From assembly GCA_945787485.1 (NCBI GenBank), contig CALZHV010000105.1:1-7316 (forward strand): a DNA stretch of 7,316 bases, given 5' to 3'. The notes beneath the pieces are model-generated. The model did no database searches. It was not told the DNA's origin and was given only the letters and a program-made list of their open reading frames with translations. Shown here one piece after another: positions 1 through 5,421 of this stretch (positions are counted from its first letter, which is position 1; every line of letters starts with the position of its first letter). Origin of the DNA: an uncultured Lachnospiraceae bacterium (GTDB lineage: Bacteria; Bacillota; Clostridia; Lachnospirales; Lachnospiraceae). A program made the position numbers and the translations under genes.

Positions 1-108
1 TTTATGGCGGGTATGGCTATTTTTAAGCATAAGGCAAATATTGTACGATTAATTCATCATGAAGAAAACAAATTAGGAGCAAAAAAGAAAGAGACACAGG
101 AGGGGTAG
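1..108 (+). CDS. plsY: Glycerol-3-phosphate acyltransferase PlsY, 3' end only
   Basis: This is the last 35 codons of a gene that begins before the window; the frame is open from base 1 and stops at TAG 106-108. The translation begins FMAGMAIFKHKANIVRL and continues to HHEENKLGAKKKETQEG. A hydrophobic end of a membrane helix followed by a basic H-K-x-N-I-x-R-L segment and an E-N-K-L motif is the usual C-terminus of PlsY. PlsY is the membrane enzyme that moves an acyl group from acyl-phosphate to sn-glycerol-3-phosphate, making lysophosphatidic acid. The gene lies 4 nt upstream of gpsA, which makes the acceptor substrate, and its last codons contain the gpsA ribosome binding site, so the two are almost certainly co-transcribed. 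The identification rests on the C-terminal motif and synteny; the catalytic part is outside the window. Confidence 0.85.
   Translation, partial: FMAGMAIFKHKANIVRLIHHEENKLGAKKKETQEG
98..105 (+). promoter_or_regulatory. gpsA ribosome binding site, inside plsY
   Basis: AGGAGGGG lies 7 nt before the gpsA ATG and within the last codons of plsY. This fixes the start at 113 and suggests translational coupling between the two genes. Confidence 0.85.
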
Positions 109-112
109 TCAT

Positions 113-1126
113 ATGAAAATTGCGGTAATGGGAGCAGGTAGCTGGGGAATTGCTCTTACGGTATTATTATCCGGAAATGGACATGATTTAACAGTATGGT
201 CAATTGATAAAGATGAAATAGATATGCTTACAAATCATAGAGAACATCTTACAAAATTACCTGGTGTTAAAATAAATGAAAATGTTAAGTTCACAACAGA
301 CGTACAGGAGGCTGTAGAAGATGCTAAGATTATTGTTATGGTAGTACCATCACCATTTATCAGAAGTACAGCTAAAACCATAGCTCCTTTTGTTAAAGAT
401 GATCAAATAATAGTAAATGTATCTAAGGGTGTTGAGGAAGCATCATTACTAACATTAAGTGATGTAATTTCAGAGGAAATACCAAATGTTAAAGTTGGTG
501 TTCTATCAGGCCCTAGTCATGCTGAGGAAGTTGGGAAGTGCATGCCTACAACAGTTGTAGCAGGTGCACATTCTAAGGATGTTGCTATTCTTATTCAGGA
601 TACATTTATGTCTGAATTCTTCAGAGTATATACAAGTCCTGATGTTATAGGAATTGAACTTGGTGCAGCACTTAAAAATGTAATTGCTCTTGCCGCCGGT
701 ATTGCCGATGGTCTTGGATGTGGAGATAATGCAAAAGCTGCATTAATTACAAGAGGAATTGCTGAAATAACAAGACTTGGTACTGTTATGGGTGGAAAAA
801 AAGAATCCTTCAGCGGATTATCCGGTATTGGAGATTTGATTGTAACCTGTGAATCAAAGCACAGCCGAAACAGAAAAGCAGGATATTTGATTGGACAGGG
901 TAAAACATATAAAGAAGCTATGGATGAAGTAAATATGGTTGTAGAAGGTGTTTACTCCGCAAAAGCTGCACTTAAGTTAGCAAAAAAATATAATGTTGAG
1001 ATGCCTATAGTAGAAATGGTTAACAAAGTTTTATTTGAAGATTTTAGTGCGAAAGAAGCAATGTATATTTTGCTTACAAGAATGAAAACCTCAGAGTCAC
1101 ACGATTTTAGCTGGGATAATAATTAA
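113..1126 (+). CDS. gpsA: NAD(P)-dependent glycerol-3-phosphate dehydrogenase
   Basis: This 337-residue cytosolic enzyme reduces dihydroxyacetone phosphate to sn-glycerol-3-phosphate, the backbone for phospholipid synthesis. The N-terminal Rossmann fold starts with the dinucleotide-binding motif GAGSWG (residues 7-12). The VNVSKG segment (101-106) and LSGPS (131-135) follow. The C-terminal helical domain carries the catalytic lysine in GAALKNV (K188), the GIADGLGCGDNAKAAL stretch, GIGDLIVTC (238-246) and the SRNR substrate/cofactor loop (251-254). The length is normal for GpsA and all key motifs are intact. The ATG at 113 is set by a strong AGGAGGGG ribosome binding site (98-105), 7 nt upstream and inside the end of plsY. 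It is the second gene of a plsY-gpsA unit. spoIVA follows after a spacer occupied by a long hairpin that may also end this transcript. Confidence 0.97.
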   Translation: MKIAVMGAGSWGIALTVLLSGNGHDLTVWSIDKDEIDMLTNHREHLTKLPGVKINENVKFTTDVQEAVEDAKIIVMVVPSPFIRSTAKTIAPFVKDDQIIVNVSKGVEEASLLTLSDVISEEIPNVKVGVLSGPSHAEEVGKCMPTTVVAGAHSKDVAILIQDTFMSEFFRVYTSPDVIGIELGAALKNVIALAAGIADGLGCGDNAKAALITRGIAEITRLGTVMGGKKESFSGLSGIGDLIVTCESKHSRNRKAGYLIGQGKTYKEAMDEVNMVVEGVYSAKAALKLAKKYNVEMPIVEMVNKVLFEDFSAKEAMYILLTRMKTSESHDFSWDNN

Positions 1127-1131
1127 AGTGT

Positions 1132-1201
1132 AATACCTCCATTGTTTTTCACATATATTTTAGTATATATTCTAAAGTATTGTAAATTTAATGGAGGTAT
1201 T
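1132..1201 (+). promoter_or_regulatory. Long hairpin in the spoIVA leader that buries the Shine-Dalgarno sequence
   Basis: A perfect 12-bp inverted repeat pairs AATACCTCCATT (1132-1143) with AATGGAGGTATT (1190-1201). The right arm contains the spoIVA SD core GGAGG (1193-1197), so the left arm is an exact anti-SD. The interior also folds: ATATTTTAG (1155-1163) pairs with CTAAAGTAT (1172-1180), 9 bp with one G-T, around an 8-nt loop. Between the two stems, TTT/AAA (1147-1149 with 1184-1186) and ACA/TGT (1151-1153 with 1181-1183) can pair. Nearly the whole spacer is therefore one extended hairpin. T residues at 1200-1204 follow the stem, so it could also act as an intrinsic terminator for plsY-gpsA. 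The pairing is seen directly; the regulatory role is inferred. Confidence 0.7.
1193..1197 (+). promoter_or_regulatory. spoIVA ribosome binding site that decides a GTG start
   Basis: GGAGG lies 7 nt before GTG 1205-1207. It selects this GTG over the in-frame ATG at 1142, which has no SD and would add 21 hydrophobic residues not present in SpoIVA. The same bases are the right arm of the 12-bp inverted repeat. Confidence 0.85.
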
Positions 1202-1204
1202 TTT

Positions 1205-2665
1205 GTGGATATATATAAGGACATAGAATCAAGAACAAAAGGTGAAATATATATTGGCGTTGTCGGACCTGTGAGGACCGGAAAATCAACATTTATAAAA
1301 AAATTTATGGAAATGATGGTTATTCCATCTATTGTTGATGAAAATGACAGAAACAGGGCGCTTGATGAATTGCCACAATCAGGCTCAGGAAAAATGGTTA
1401 TGACAACAGAGCCTAAATTTATACCTAAAGAAGCTGTAAAAATACATACCGGAAATGACGTTATGCTTAGTTTAAGGTTAATTGATTGTGTAGGATATAT
1501 GGTTGACGGTGCAACCGGTGATACAGAAGACGGTGAAGAAAGATTAATCAAGACACCATGGTATGATTATTCAATTCCATTTACAAAAGCAGCTGAGATT
1601 GGTACACAAAAAGTAATATATGATCATTCCACAATTGGAATCATAATGAGCACGGATGGTAGTATTACCGATATAGACAGAAATTCATATAAAGAAGCAG
1701 AAAAAAGAGTTATTGAAGAATTAAAAACATTAAATAAGCCTTTTATTATGATTTTAAATTCTACCCATCCATACAGTAATGAAACAAAGGAACTGGCGGA
1801 TGAAATATCTAAAGAACATAATATAACTGTTTTGCCGTTAAACTGTGATCAGTTAAAACAATCTGATATTGATACTATATTTGAACAACTTTTATATTGT
1901 TTCCCTGTAAGCTGTGTTAATTTTAATATTCCGAAATGGCTCGAAGCAATGGAAGATGATAATAAGATTAAAGAGTATTTAATTAACAAGACATCAATAT
2001 TATTTTCAAAAATGTTTTATTTAAAGGATATTAAAAATTTTGATGTAAATGAAGATGAATATATTGAAAACATTTATATTGAAAATTTCAATTTAGGAGA
2101 CGGTACCGTAAATATCAATGTTGATATAGTTAATACATATTATTACGAAATGTTATCAGAACTTCTTAATGTAAATATTCAATCGGAATATGATTTTATG
2201 AAGGAAATAAAGCAGCTTGCAAGCACAAAGGCAGAAAGCAAGAAAATATCAGAGGCATTACAGCAGACAATAAAAACAGGTTATGGTTCAGTAACGCCTG
2301 ATGATAGTGAAATTATATTGGAAAAACCGGAGCTTATACATACAGGAAGTAAATATGGTGTGAAAATAAAGGCAAAAGCACCATCGATTCATTTGATTAA
2401 AGCTAATGTAACGACAGAAATAGCGCCTATACTCGGTTCTGAAGATCAGGCAAGGGATTTGATAAAATATATTGGTGATGACAGCGATAATCCGCAGGAT
2501 ATTTGGGATGTAAATATATTTGGAAAAACTGTAAAAGAACTCGTAGAGGATGGATTAAAGACTAAAATTAATAAGATAAATCAGGAAAGTCAGCAAAAAT
2601 TACAGGAAACAATGGAGAAAATAGTTAATGATTCTAATGGTGGAATGATTTGCATTATTATATAA
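1205..2665 (+). CDS. spoIVA: Stage IV sporulation protein A, coat morphogenetic ATPase
   Basis: SpoIVA is the mother-cell protein that coats the outer forespore membrane, hydrolyses ATP and polymerises into the platform on which the spore coat is built; it is also needed for cortex formation. The 486-residue product (492 in Bacillus subtilis) begins VDIYKDIESRTKGEIYIGVV, closely resembling the known N-terminus. The Walker A motif GPVRTGKST spans residues 21-29 with K27. Conserved threonines in MTTEPKF are T67 and T68, matching the sensor threonines T70/T71 of B. subtilis. The Walker B-like LIDCVGY carries D94. DELPQS, the EIGTQKVIYDHSTIG block and a hydrophobic GGMICIII tail (479-486), the region linked to SpoVM-dependent localisation, are also present. 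The GTG start is chosen from the SD and the family N-terminus. The usual regulator is sigma-E, but I find no convincing sigma-E promoter. Confidence 0.97.
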   Translation: MDIYKDIESRTKGEIYIGVVGPVRTGKSTFIKKFMEMMVIPSIVDENDRNRALDELPQSGSGKMVMTTEPKFIPKEAVKIHTGNDVMLSLRLIDCVGYMVDGATGDTEDGEERLIKTPWYDYSIPFTKAAEIGTQKVIYDHSTIGIIMSTDGSITDIDRNSYKEAEKRVIEELKTLNKPFIMILNSTHPYSNETKELADEISKEHNITVLPLNCDQLKQSDIDTIFEQLLYCFPVSCVNFNIPKWLEAMEDDNKIKEYLINKTSILFSKMFYLKDIKNFDVNEDEYIENIYIENFNLGDGTVNINVDIVNTYYYEMLSELLNVNIQSEYDFMKEIKQLASTKAESKKISEALQQTIKTGYGSVTPDDSEIILEKPELIHTGSKYGVKIKAKAPSIHLIKANVTTEIAPILGSEDQARDLIKYIGDDSDNPQDIWDVNIFGKTVKELVEDGLKTKINKINQESQQKLQETMEKIVNDSNGGMICIII

Positions 2666-2688
2666 AACATGTTATTCTAAACAATGCG

Positions 2689-2713
2689 TTTTATTATCAT
2701 TTGATTAATAAAA
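2689..2713 (+). repeat. AT-rich imperfect inverted repeat in the spoIVA-scpA spacer
   Basis: TTTTATTATCA (2689-2699) and TGATTAATAAAA (2702-2713) pair over 11 bp with a single bulged T, around a 2-nt centre. It lies between the spoIVA stop and scpA. It has almost no G-C pairs and no clean T tract after it, so a terminator role is doubtful; it may be a weak terminator, a protein site or chance in AT-rich DNA. I see no convincing sigma-A promoter for scpA in the 78-bp spacer. Confidence 0.3.
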
Positions 2714-2743
2714 TAATTATTGGTTAGAGCAGGTAATAAATAA

Positions 2744-3499
2744 ATGTACACAAAATTAGAATTTAAAATAAATGATTTTCAGGGACCTTTGGATCTTCTG
2801 TTACATTTAATTGATAAAAATAAATATAATATTTTTGATATTCCAATTGTAGAAATAACAGAACAATATATGGAATATGTCAATAATATGCAGGAAAAAA
2901 ATCTTGATATAATGAGTGAGTTCCTTGTTATGGCAGGTACATTATTAAGCATTAAAGCAAAAATGTTACTTCCAAAAGAGGAAGAGGAAGAAGATGATGA
3001 AGAAGATCCAAGAGCTGAACTTGTAAGAAGATTGATTGAATATAAAATGTATAAGTATGCTTCTTATGAGTTAAAGGATATGGAAATCGGTGCTTTAGGA
3101 GCATACTACAAGGGTGAATCAATTCCGGCTGAGGTAAAAAATTACAAAGAGGAAATTGATCCTGCAGAAGTAATAGGAGATGTCACTCTTGTGAAATTAA
3201 ATCAGATATTTCAAGAAGTTATGAAAAGAAATATTGACAGAGTAGACCCGGTAAGAAGTAAATTTGGAACAATAGAAAAGGAAGAAGTTCGAATAGAGGA
3301 TAAGATGGCGGATATTCGTGCAAACATCAGAGGCTTAAAAGGTATAAACTTTAGAACGTTATTGGAATATCAATGTTCAAAAATGAATGTAATAATGACA
3401 TTTCTTGCTATATTGGAATTAATGAAGCAGGGACATATTTGCATAAGGCAGGAAGAAATATTTGGTGATATAATTATTGATTCATTAGAAATGGATTAA
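2744..3499 (+). CDS. scpA: Segregation and condensation protein A (SMC kleisin)
   Basis: ScpA is the kleisin that bridges the SMC dimer and, with ScpB, forms the bacterial condensin that compacts and separates replicated origins on the nucleoid. The 251-residue protein has the family N-terminal SMC-neck binding region with FQGPLDLLLHLI (residues 12-23), then SEFLVMAGTLLSIKAKMLLP (58-77). A strongly acidic stretch (79-88) precedes PRAELVRRLIEYKMYKYA, the start of the central ScpB-binding part. The C-terminal winged helix includes MTFLAILELMKQG (218-230) and ends IIIDSLEMD. Length and order are normal. The start at ATG 2744 has only a weak AGAGCAGGT site upstream (2726-2734), poorer than those of the neighbours. 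scpB begins 16 nt after the stop, so the partners are probably made from one message. Confidence 0.95.
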   Translation: MYTKLEFKINDFQGPLDLLLHLIDKNKYNIFDIPIVEITEQYMEYVNNMQEKNLDIMSEFLVMAGTLLSIKAKMLLPKEEEEEDDEEDPRAELVRRLIEYKMYKYASYELKDMEIGALGAYYKGESIPAEVKNYKEEIDPAEVIGDVTLVKLNQIFQEVMKRNIDRVDPVRSKFGTIEKEEVRIEDKMADIRANIRGLKGINFRTLLEYQCSKMNVIMTFLAILELMKQGHICIRQEEIFGDIIIDSLEMD

Positions 3500-3505
3500 T
3501 GCTAT

Positions 3506-3510
3506 GGAGG
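3506..3510 (+). promoter_or_regulatory. scpB ribosome binding site that decides the start
   Basis: GGAGG at 3506-3510 lies 5 nt before ATG 3516. It overlaps the earlier in-frame ATG at 3504, which has no SD of its own, so 3516 is the preferred start. Confidence 0.75.
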
Positions 3511-3515
3511 AAACG

Positions 3516-4151
3516 ATGGATAACACAAATATCGAAGAACAAAATGAAAATGCAAATGTTTCAGAAGATAAAGTATTTGAATATAGTGGTGATAAATTAG
3601 AAGCAGCCATAGAAGCAATTCTTTTTTCTGTTGGTGATGCAGTTTCATCAAAAATCTTTGAAAAGCTGTTTAATATTTCTGAGAAAAAAATGGATGAAGT
3701 GTTTAATTCAATGAACGAAAAATATCAAGCGCAGGAAAGAGGAATTAAAATTGTAAAACTTGAAGATTCATATCAGCTTTGTACAAAAAATGAATATTAT
3801 GATGTTTTATCATCAATTGTAAATATGCCGAAAAAACATAATTTAACTGATTCTTTAATGGAAACGCTGTCTATAGTTGCATATAAACAACCTGTTACAA
3901 GACAGGAAATTGAAACAATTCGTGGAGTATCATGTGTTCATGCCATTAACAGATTAGTTGAATATAATCTGATATGCGAAGTAGGCAGACTTGATGCTGT
4001 CGGAAGACCTATTTTATTTGGAACCACTCCTGACTTTTTAAGATGCTTTGGTGTAACATCAATGGATGATTTGCCAATTATTTCTCCTGATAAGATTGAA
4101 AATTTCAAAAAAGAAGCTATGGAAGAGGCAGAAATAAGAATAGAAACATAA
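3516..4151 (+). CDS. scpB: Segregation and condensation protein B
   Basis: ScpB dimerises through winged-helix domains and binds the central part of ScpA, completing the SMC-ScpAB condensin. From the SD-selected ATG the product is 211 residues (215 if ATG 3504 is used). After an acidic, Asn/Glu-rich N-terminal stretch comes KLEAAIEAILFSVGD (27-41), the usual first helix. The second winged helix has ETLSIVAYKQPVTRQEIETIRGV (116-138), a hallmark of the family. GRLDAVGRPILFGTT (157-171) matches the conserved G-R-x-D-x-x-G-R-P-x-x-x-G-T-T loop. The tail is charged and helical. It lies directly downstream of scpA, and its transcript probably ends at the hairpin starting 29 nt after the stop. Confidence 0.95.
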   Translation: MDNTNIEEQNENANVSEDKVFEYSGDKLEAAIEAILFSVGDAVSSKIFEKLFNISEKKMDEVFNSMNEKYQAQERGIKIVKLEDSYQLCTKNEYYDVLSSIVNMPKKHNLTDSLMETLSIVAYKQPVTRQEIETIRGVSCVHAINRLVEYNLICEVGRLDAVGRPILFGTTPDFLRCFGVTSMDDLPIISPDKIENFKKEAMEEAEIRIET

Positions 4152-4175
4152 TCATTTTTTATAATGTACAATTTA

Positions 4176-4204
4176 TTGAAAAAATAGTCTGTTTTTAGTA
4201 TAAT
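4176..4204 (+). promoter_or_regulatory. Sigma-A-like promoter for the HD-GYP gene, nested in the terminator
   Basis: TTGAAA (4176-4181) and TATAAT (4199-4204) are separated by exactly 17 nt: 5 of 6 and 6 of 6 matches to the vegetative consensus. Transcription would start near 4211, within the right arm of the scpB terminator, so the new transcript would lack the left arm and could not be ended by it. The leader would be about 40 nt. This is the strongest promoter match I found in the window. Confidence 0.65.
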
Positions 4205-4221
4205 AAATACAGACTATTTTT
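4180..4221 (+). terminator. Terminator hairpin after scpB
   Basis: A perfect 13-bp inverted repeat, AAAAATAGTCTGT (4180-4192) with ACAGACTATTTTT (4209-4221), follows the scpB stop. Past one T-T mismatch the stem can continue for 4 more pairs (4194-4197 with 4204-4207), leaving loop GTATAA. The T tract at the end of the right arm fits an intrinsic terminator, and because the arms end in A and T tracts it could work from either side. A sigma-A-like promoter overlaps the repeat, so it might instead or also be a protein-binding palindrome. Confidence 0.75.
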
Positions 4222-4249
4222 ATTTTGCACCTAAACGAAAGGTTTTTTT

Positions 4250-5335
4250 ATGAGCTCAAAATTAACTTCAGAATTAAAAGAAGGAATGGTAACGCTTTCC
4301 GATGTTTACTCAACTTCAGGAAAGCTTATTATGCCCAAAGATACTGTAATAACTGCGAGTATTATTAACAGGCTTATTGATAATGAAGTTTTATTTGTGG
4401 AAATAGCAGAAGGTGAAAACCTTGAGGATGCTATATCGATTTCTTTTGATGACTTAGAATTACAAACAAATAACGAATTAAAAAACACACCTCAATATAA
4501 AAAATTTACCAGAAGATATGATAAAGCAATAGAAGATATGAGTGAACATCTAAATGATATTGTTCATAAAAATTCTAAAGTAGATATTGATTCAATGGTA
4601 AATAATACGATGAATATTATTAAATCCGGTTCATCAGGGTTAAATATTCTGAATATGATGTCAACGCTTAAGAATTATGATGATTCAACCTTTAATCATT
4701 CATTAAATGTTGCTCTTATTAGTAATTTACTTGGAAAATGGCTTAATCTGCCTGAAGATGAGGTTGAGCTTCTTACAGCATGTGGCTTGTTTCATGATAT
4801 AGGAAAGCTTCTTATACCTGAACATATTATTAAAAAACCGGGTAAGCTTACAGAAGAAGAATATTCAATAATAAAAACTCATACAAAAAAAGGATATGAA
4901 CTCCTTAGAAAGAGAAACGTAGATATTCATATCCAATATTCGGCATTAATGCATCATGAAAAATGTGACGGAACAGGATATCCGCTTGGTTTAATTGATA
5001 ATCAGATTGATTGGTGTGCTCAGATTGTTACAATTGCTGATATTTATGAAGCAATGACTGCTAAAAGAGTTTATAGAGGACCATTAAGTCCGTTTACGGT
5101 TATTAAAAATTTTGAAGAGGATGGTTTAAAAAAATATAATCCTAAATTTTTATTATGTTTTCTTGAACATGTTGTAAACAGCTACATGAATTGCAAAGTT
5201 ATGCTGTCAAACGGTCAGGAAGGAGATATAGTTTATATAAACAAAGTAAGGTTATCTAAGCCATTAATAAAAACAAAAGATAATTTTATTGATTTATCAA
5301 AATCAACTGATATTTCAATTGAAAAAGTATTTTAA
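4250..5335 (+). CDS. HD-GYP domain protein, probable cyclic-di-GMP phosphodiesterase
   Basis: HD-GYP proteins are metal-dependent phosphohydrolases, most of which break down cyclic-di-GMP. The 361-residue product has an N-terminal segment (about 1-65, LKEGMVTLSDVYSTSGKLIMPKDT) often found before HD-GYP domains, then a helical linker. The catalytic domain covers about 140-315. Metal and catalytic residues appear intact: H150 (FNHSLNVA), H182-D183 and K186 in FHDIGK, H211 (KTHTKKG), HHEKCDGTGYP (235-245) and D264 (TIADIYEAMT). A small C-terminal segment (316-361, VMLSNGQEGDIVYINK) follows, as in other clostridial members. I see no receiver, PAS or membrane domain, so it is probably cytosolic with an unknown input. 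ATG 4250 follows AAAGG (4238-4242) by 7 nt, all T. It lies between two terminators with its own promoter, so it is probably a single-gene unit. The exact substrate is inferred. Confidence 0.92.
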   Translation: MSSKLTSELKEGMVTLSDVYSTSGKLIMPKDTVITASIINRLIDNEVLFVEIAEGENLEDAISISFDDLELQTNNELKNTPQYKKFTRRYDKAIEDMSEHLNDIVHKNSKVDIDSMVNNTMNIIKSGSSGLNILNMMSTLKNYDDSTFNHSLNVALISNLLGKWLNLPEDEVELLTACGLFHDIGKLLIPEHIIKKPGKLTEEEYSIIKTHTKKGYELLRKRNVDIHIQYSALMHHEKCDGTGYPLGLIDNQIDWCAQIVTIADIYEAMTAKRVYRGPLSPFTVIKNFEEDGLKKYNPKFLLCFLEHVVNSYMNCKVMLSNGQEGDIVYINKVRLSKPLIKTKDNFIDLSKSTDISIEKVF

Positions 5336-5339
5336 AAAG

Positions 5340-5365
5340 CGAAAAGATTTCTTTTCGTTTTTTTT
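5340..5365 (+). terminator. Intrinsic terminator after the HD-GYP gene
   Basis: CGAAAAG (5340-5346) and CTTTTCG (5351-5357) form a perfect 7-bp stem with loop ATTT, followed at once by eight T (5358-5365). The stem can extend outwards by G-T and A-T pairs with the As at 5334-5338. It begins just after the TAA at 5333-5335 and is the clearest Rho-independent terminator in the window. Confidence 0.92.
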
Positions 5366-5395
5366 ATGAATATAATAATTATTTTACAATATAAT
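5366..5395 (+). promoter_or_regulatory. Possible weak sigma-A-like promoter for the carboxypeptidase gene
   Basis: TATAAT at 5390-5395 is a perfect -10 hexamer, with a poor -35 (ATGAAT, 5366-5371, 3 of 6) at an 18-nt spacing. In such AT-rich DNA the -10 could be chance. A sporulation sigma factor might be expected for this gene, but no good match to a sigma-E or sigma-F/G site was found. Confidence 0.25.
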
Positions 5396-5409
5396 TTATA
5401 AAAACAATC

Positions 5410-5414
5410 AAGGA
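5410..5414 (+). promoter_or_regulatory. Carboxypeptidase ribosome binding site, in a small hairpin
   Basis: AAGGA lies 7 nt before GTG 5422 and fixes that start. It sits in the loop and first pairs of a 6-bp hairpin, ACAATC (5404-5409) with GATTGT (5413-5418), so ribosome access could be reduced. Confidence 0.65.
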
Positions 5415-5421
5415 TTGTATA

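Noticed and set aside
1142..1204. Upstream ATG extension of SpoIVA (21 extra residues, hydrophobic)
   Set aside because: It has no SD, adds a membrane-like segment to a cytosolic protein, and reads through the hairpin; the GTG at 1205 has a well-spaced GGAGG and matches the family N-terminus.
1123..1551. 142-codon open frame on the minus strand opposite the start of spoIVA
   Set aside because: It lies antisense to a conserved gene, has no recognisable domain and reads like a shadow of the coding strand.
3504..3515. Earlier in-frame ATG for scpB
   Set aside because: This ATG overlaps the GGAGG that serves ATG 3516 and has no SD of its own; it adds only four residues.
4205..4249. Cyclic-di-GMP riboswitch in the leader of the HD-GYP gene
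   Set aside because: From the predicted start the leader is only about 40 nt, too short for GEMM-type aptamers, and it has no matching conserved core.
5368..5390. Sigma-E promoter for the carboxypeptidase gene (GAATATA at 5368-5374 and TTTACAAT at 5383-5390)
   Set aside because: Each half resembles the consensus, but the gap is 8 nt rather than about 14, so the pair would not work as one promoter.
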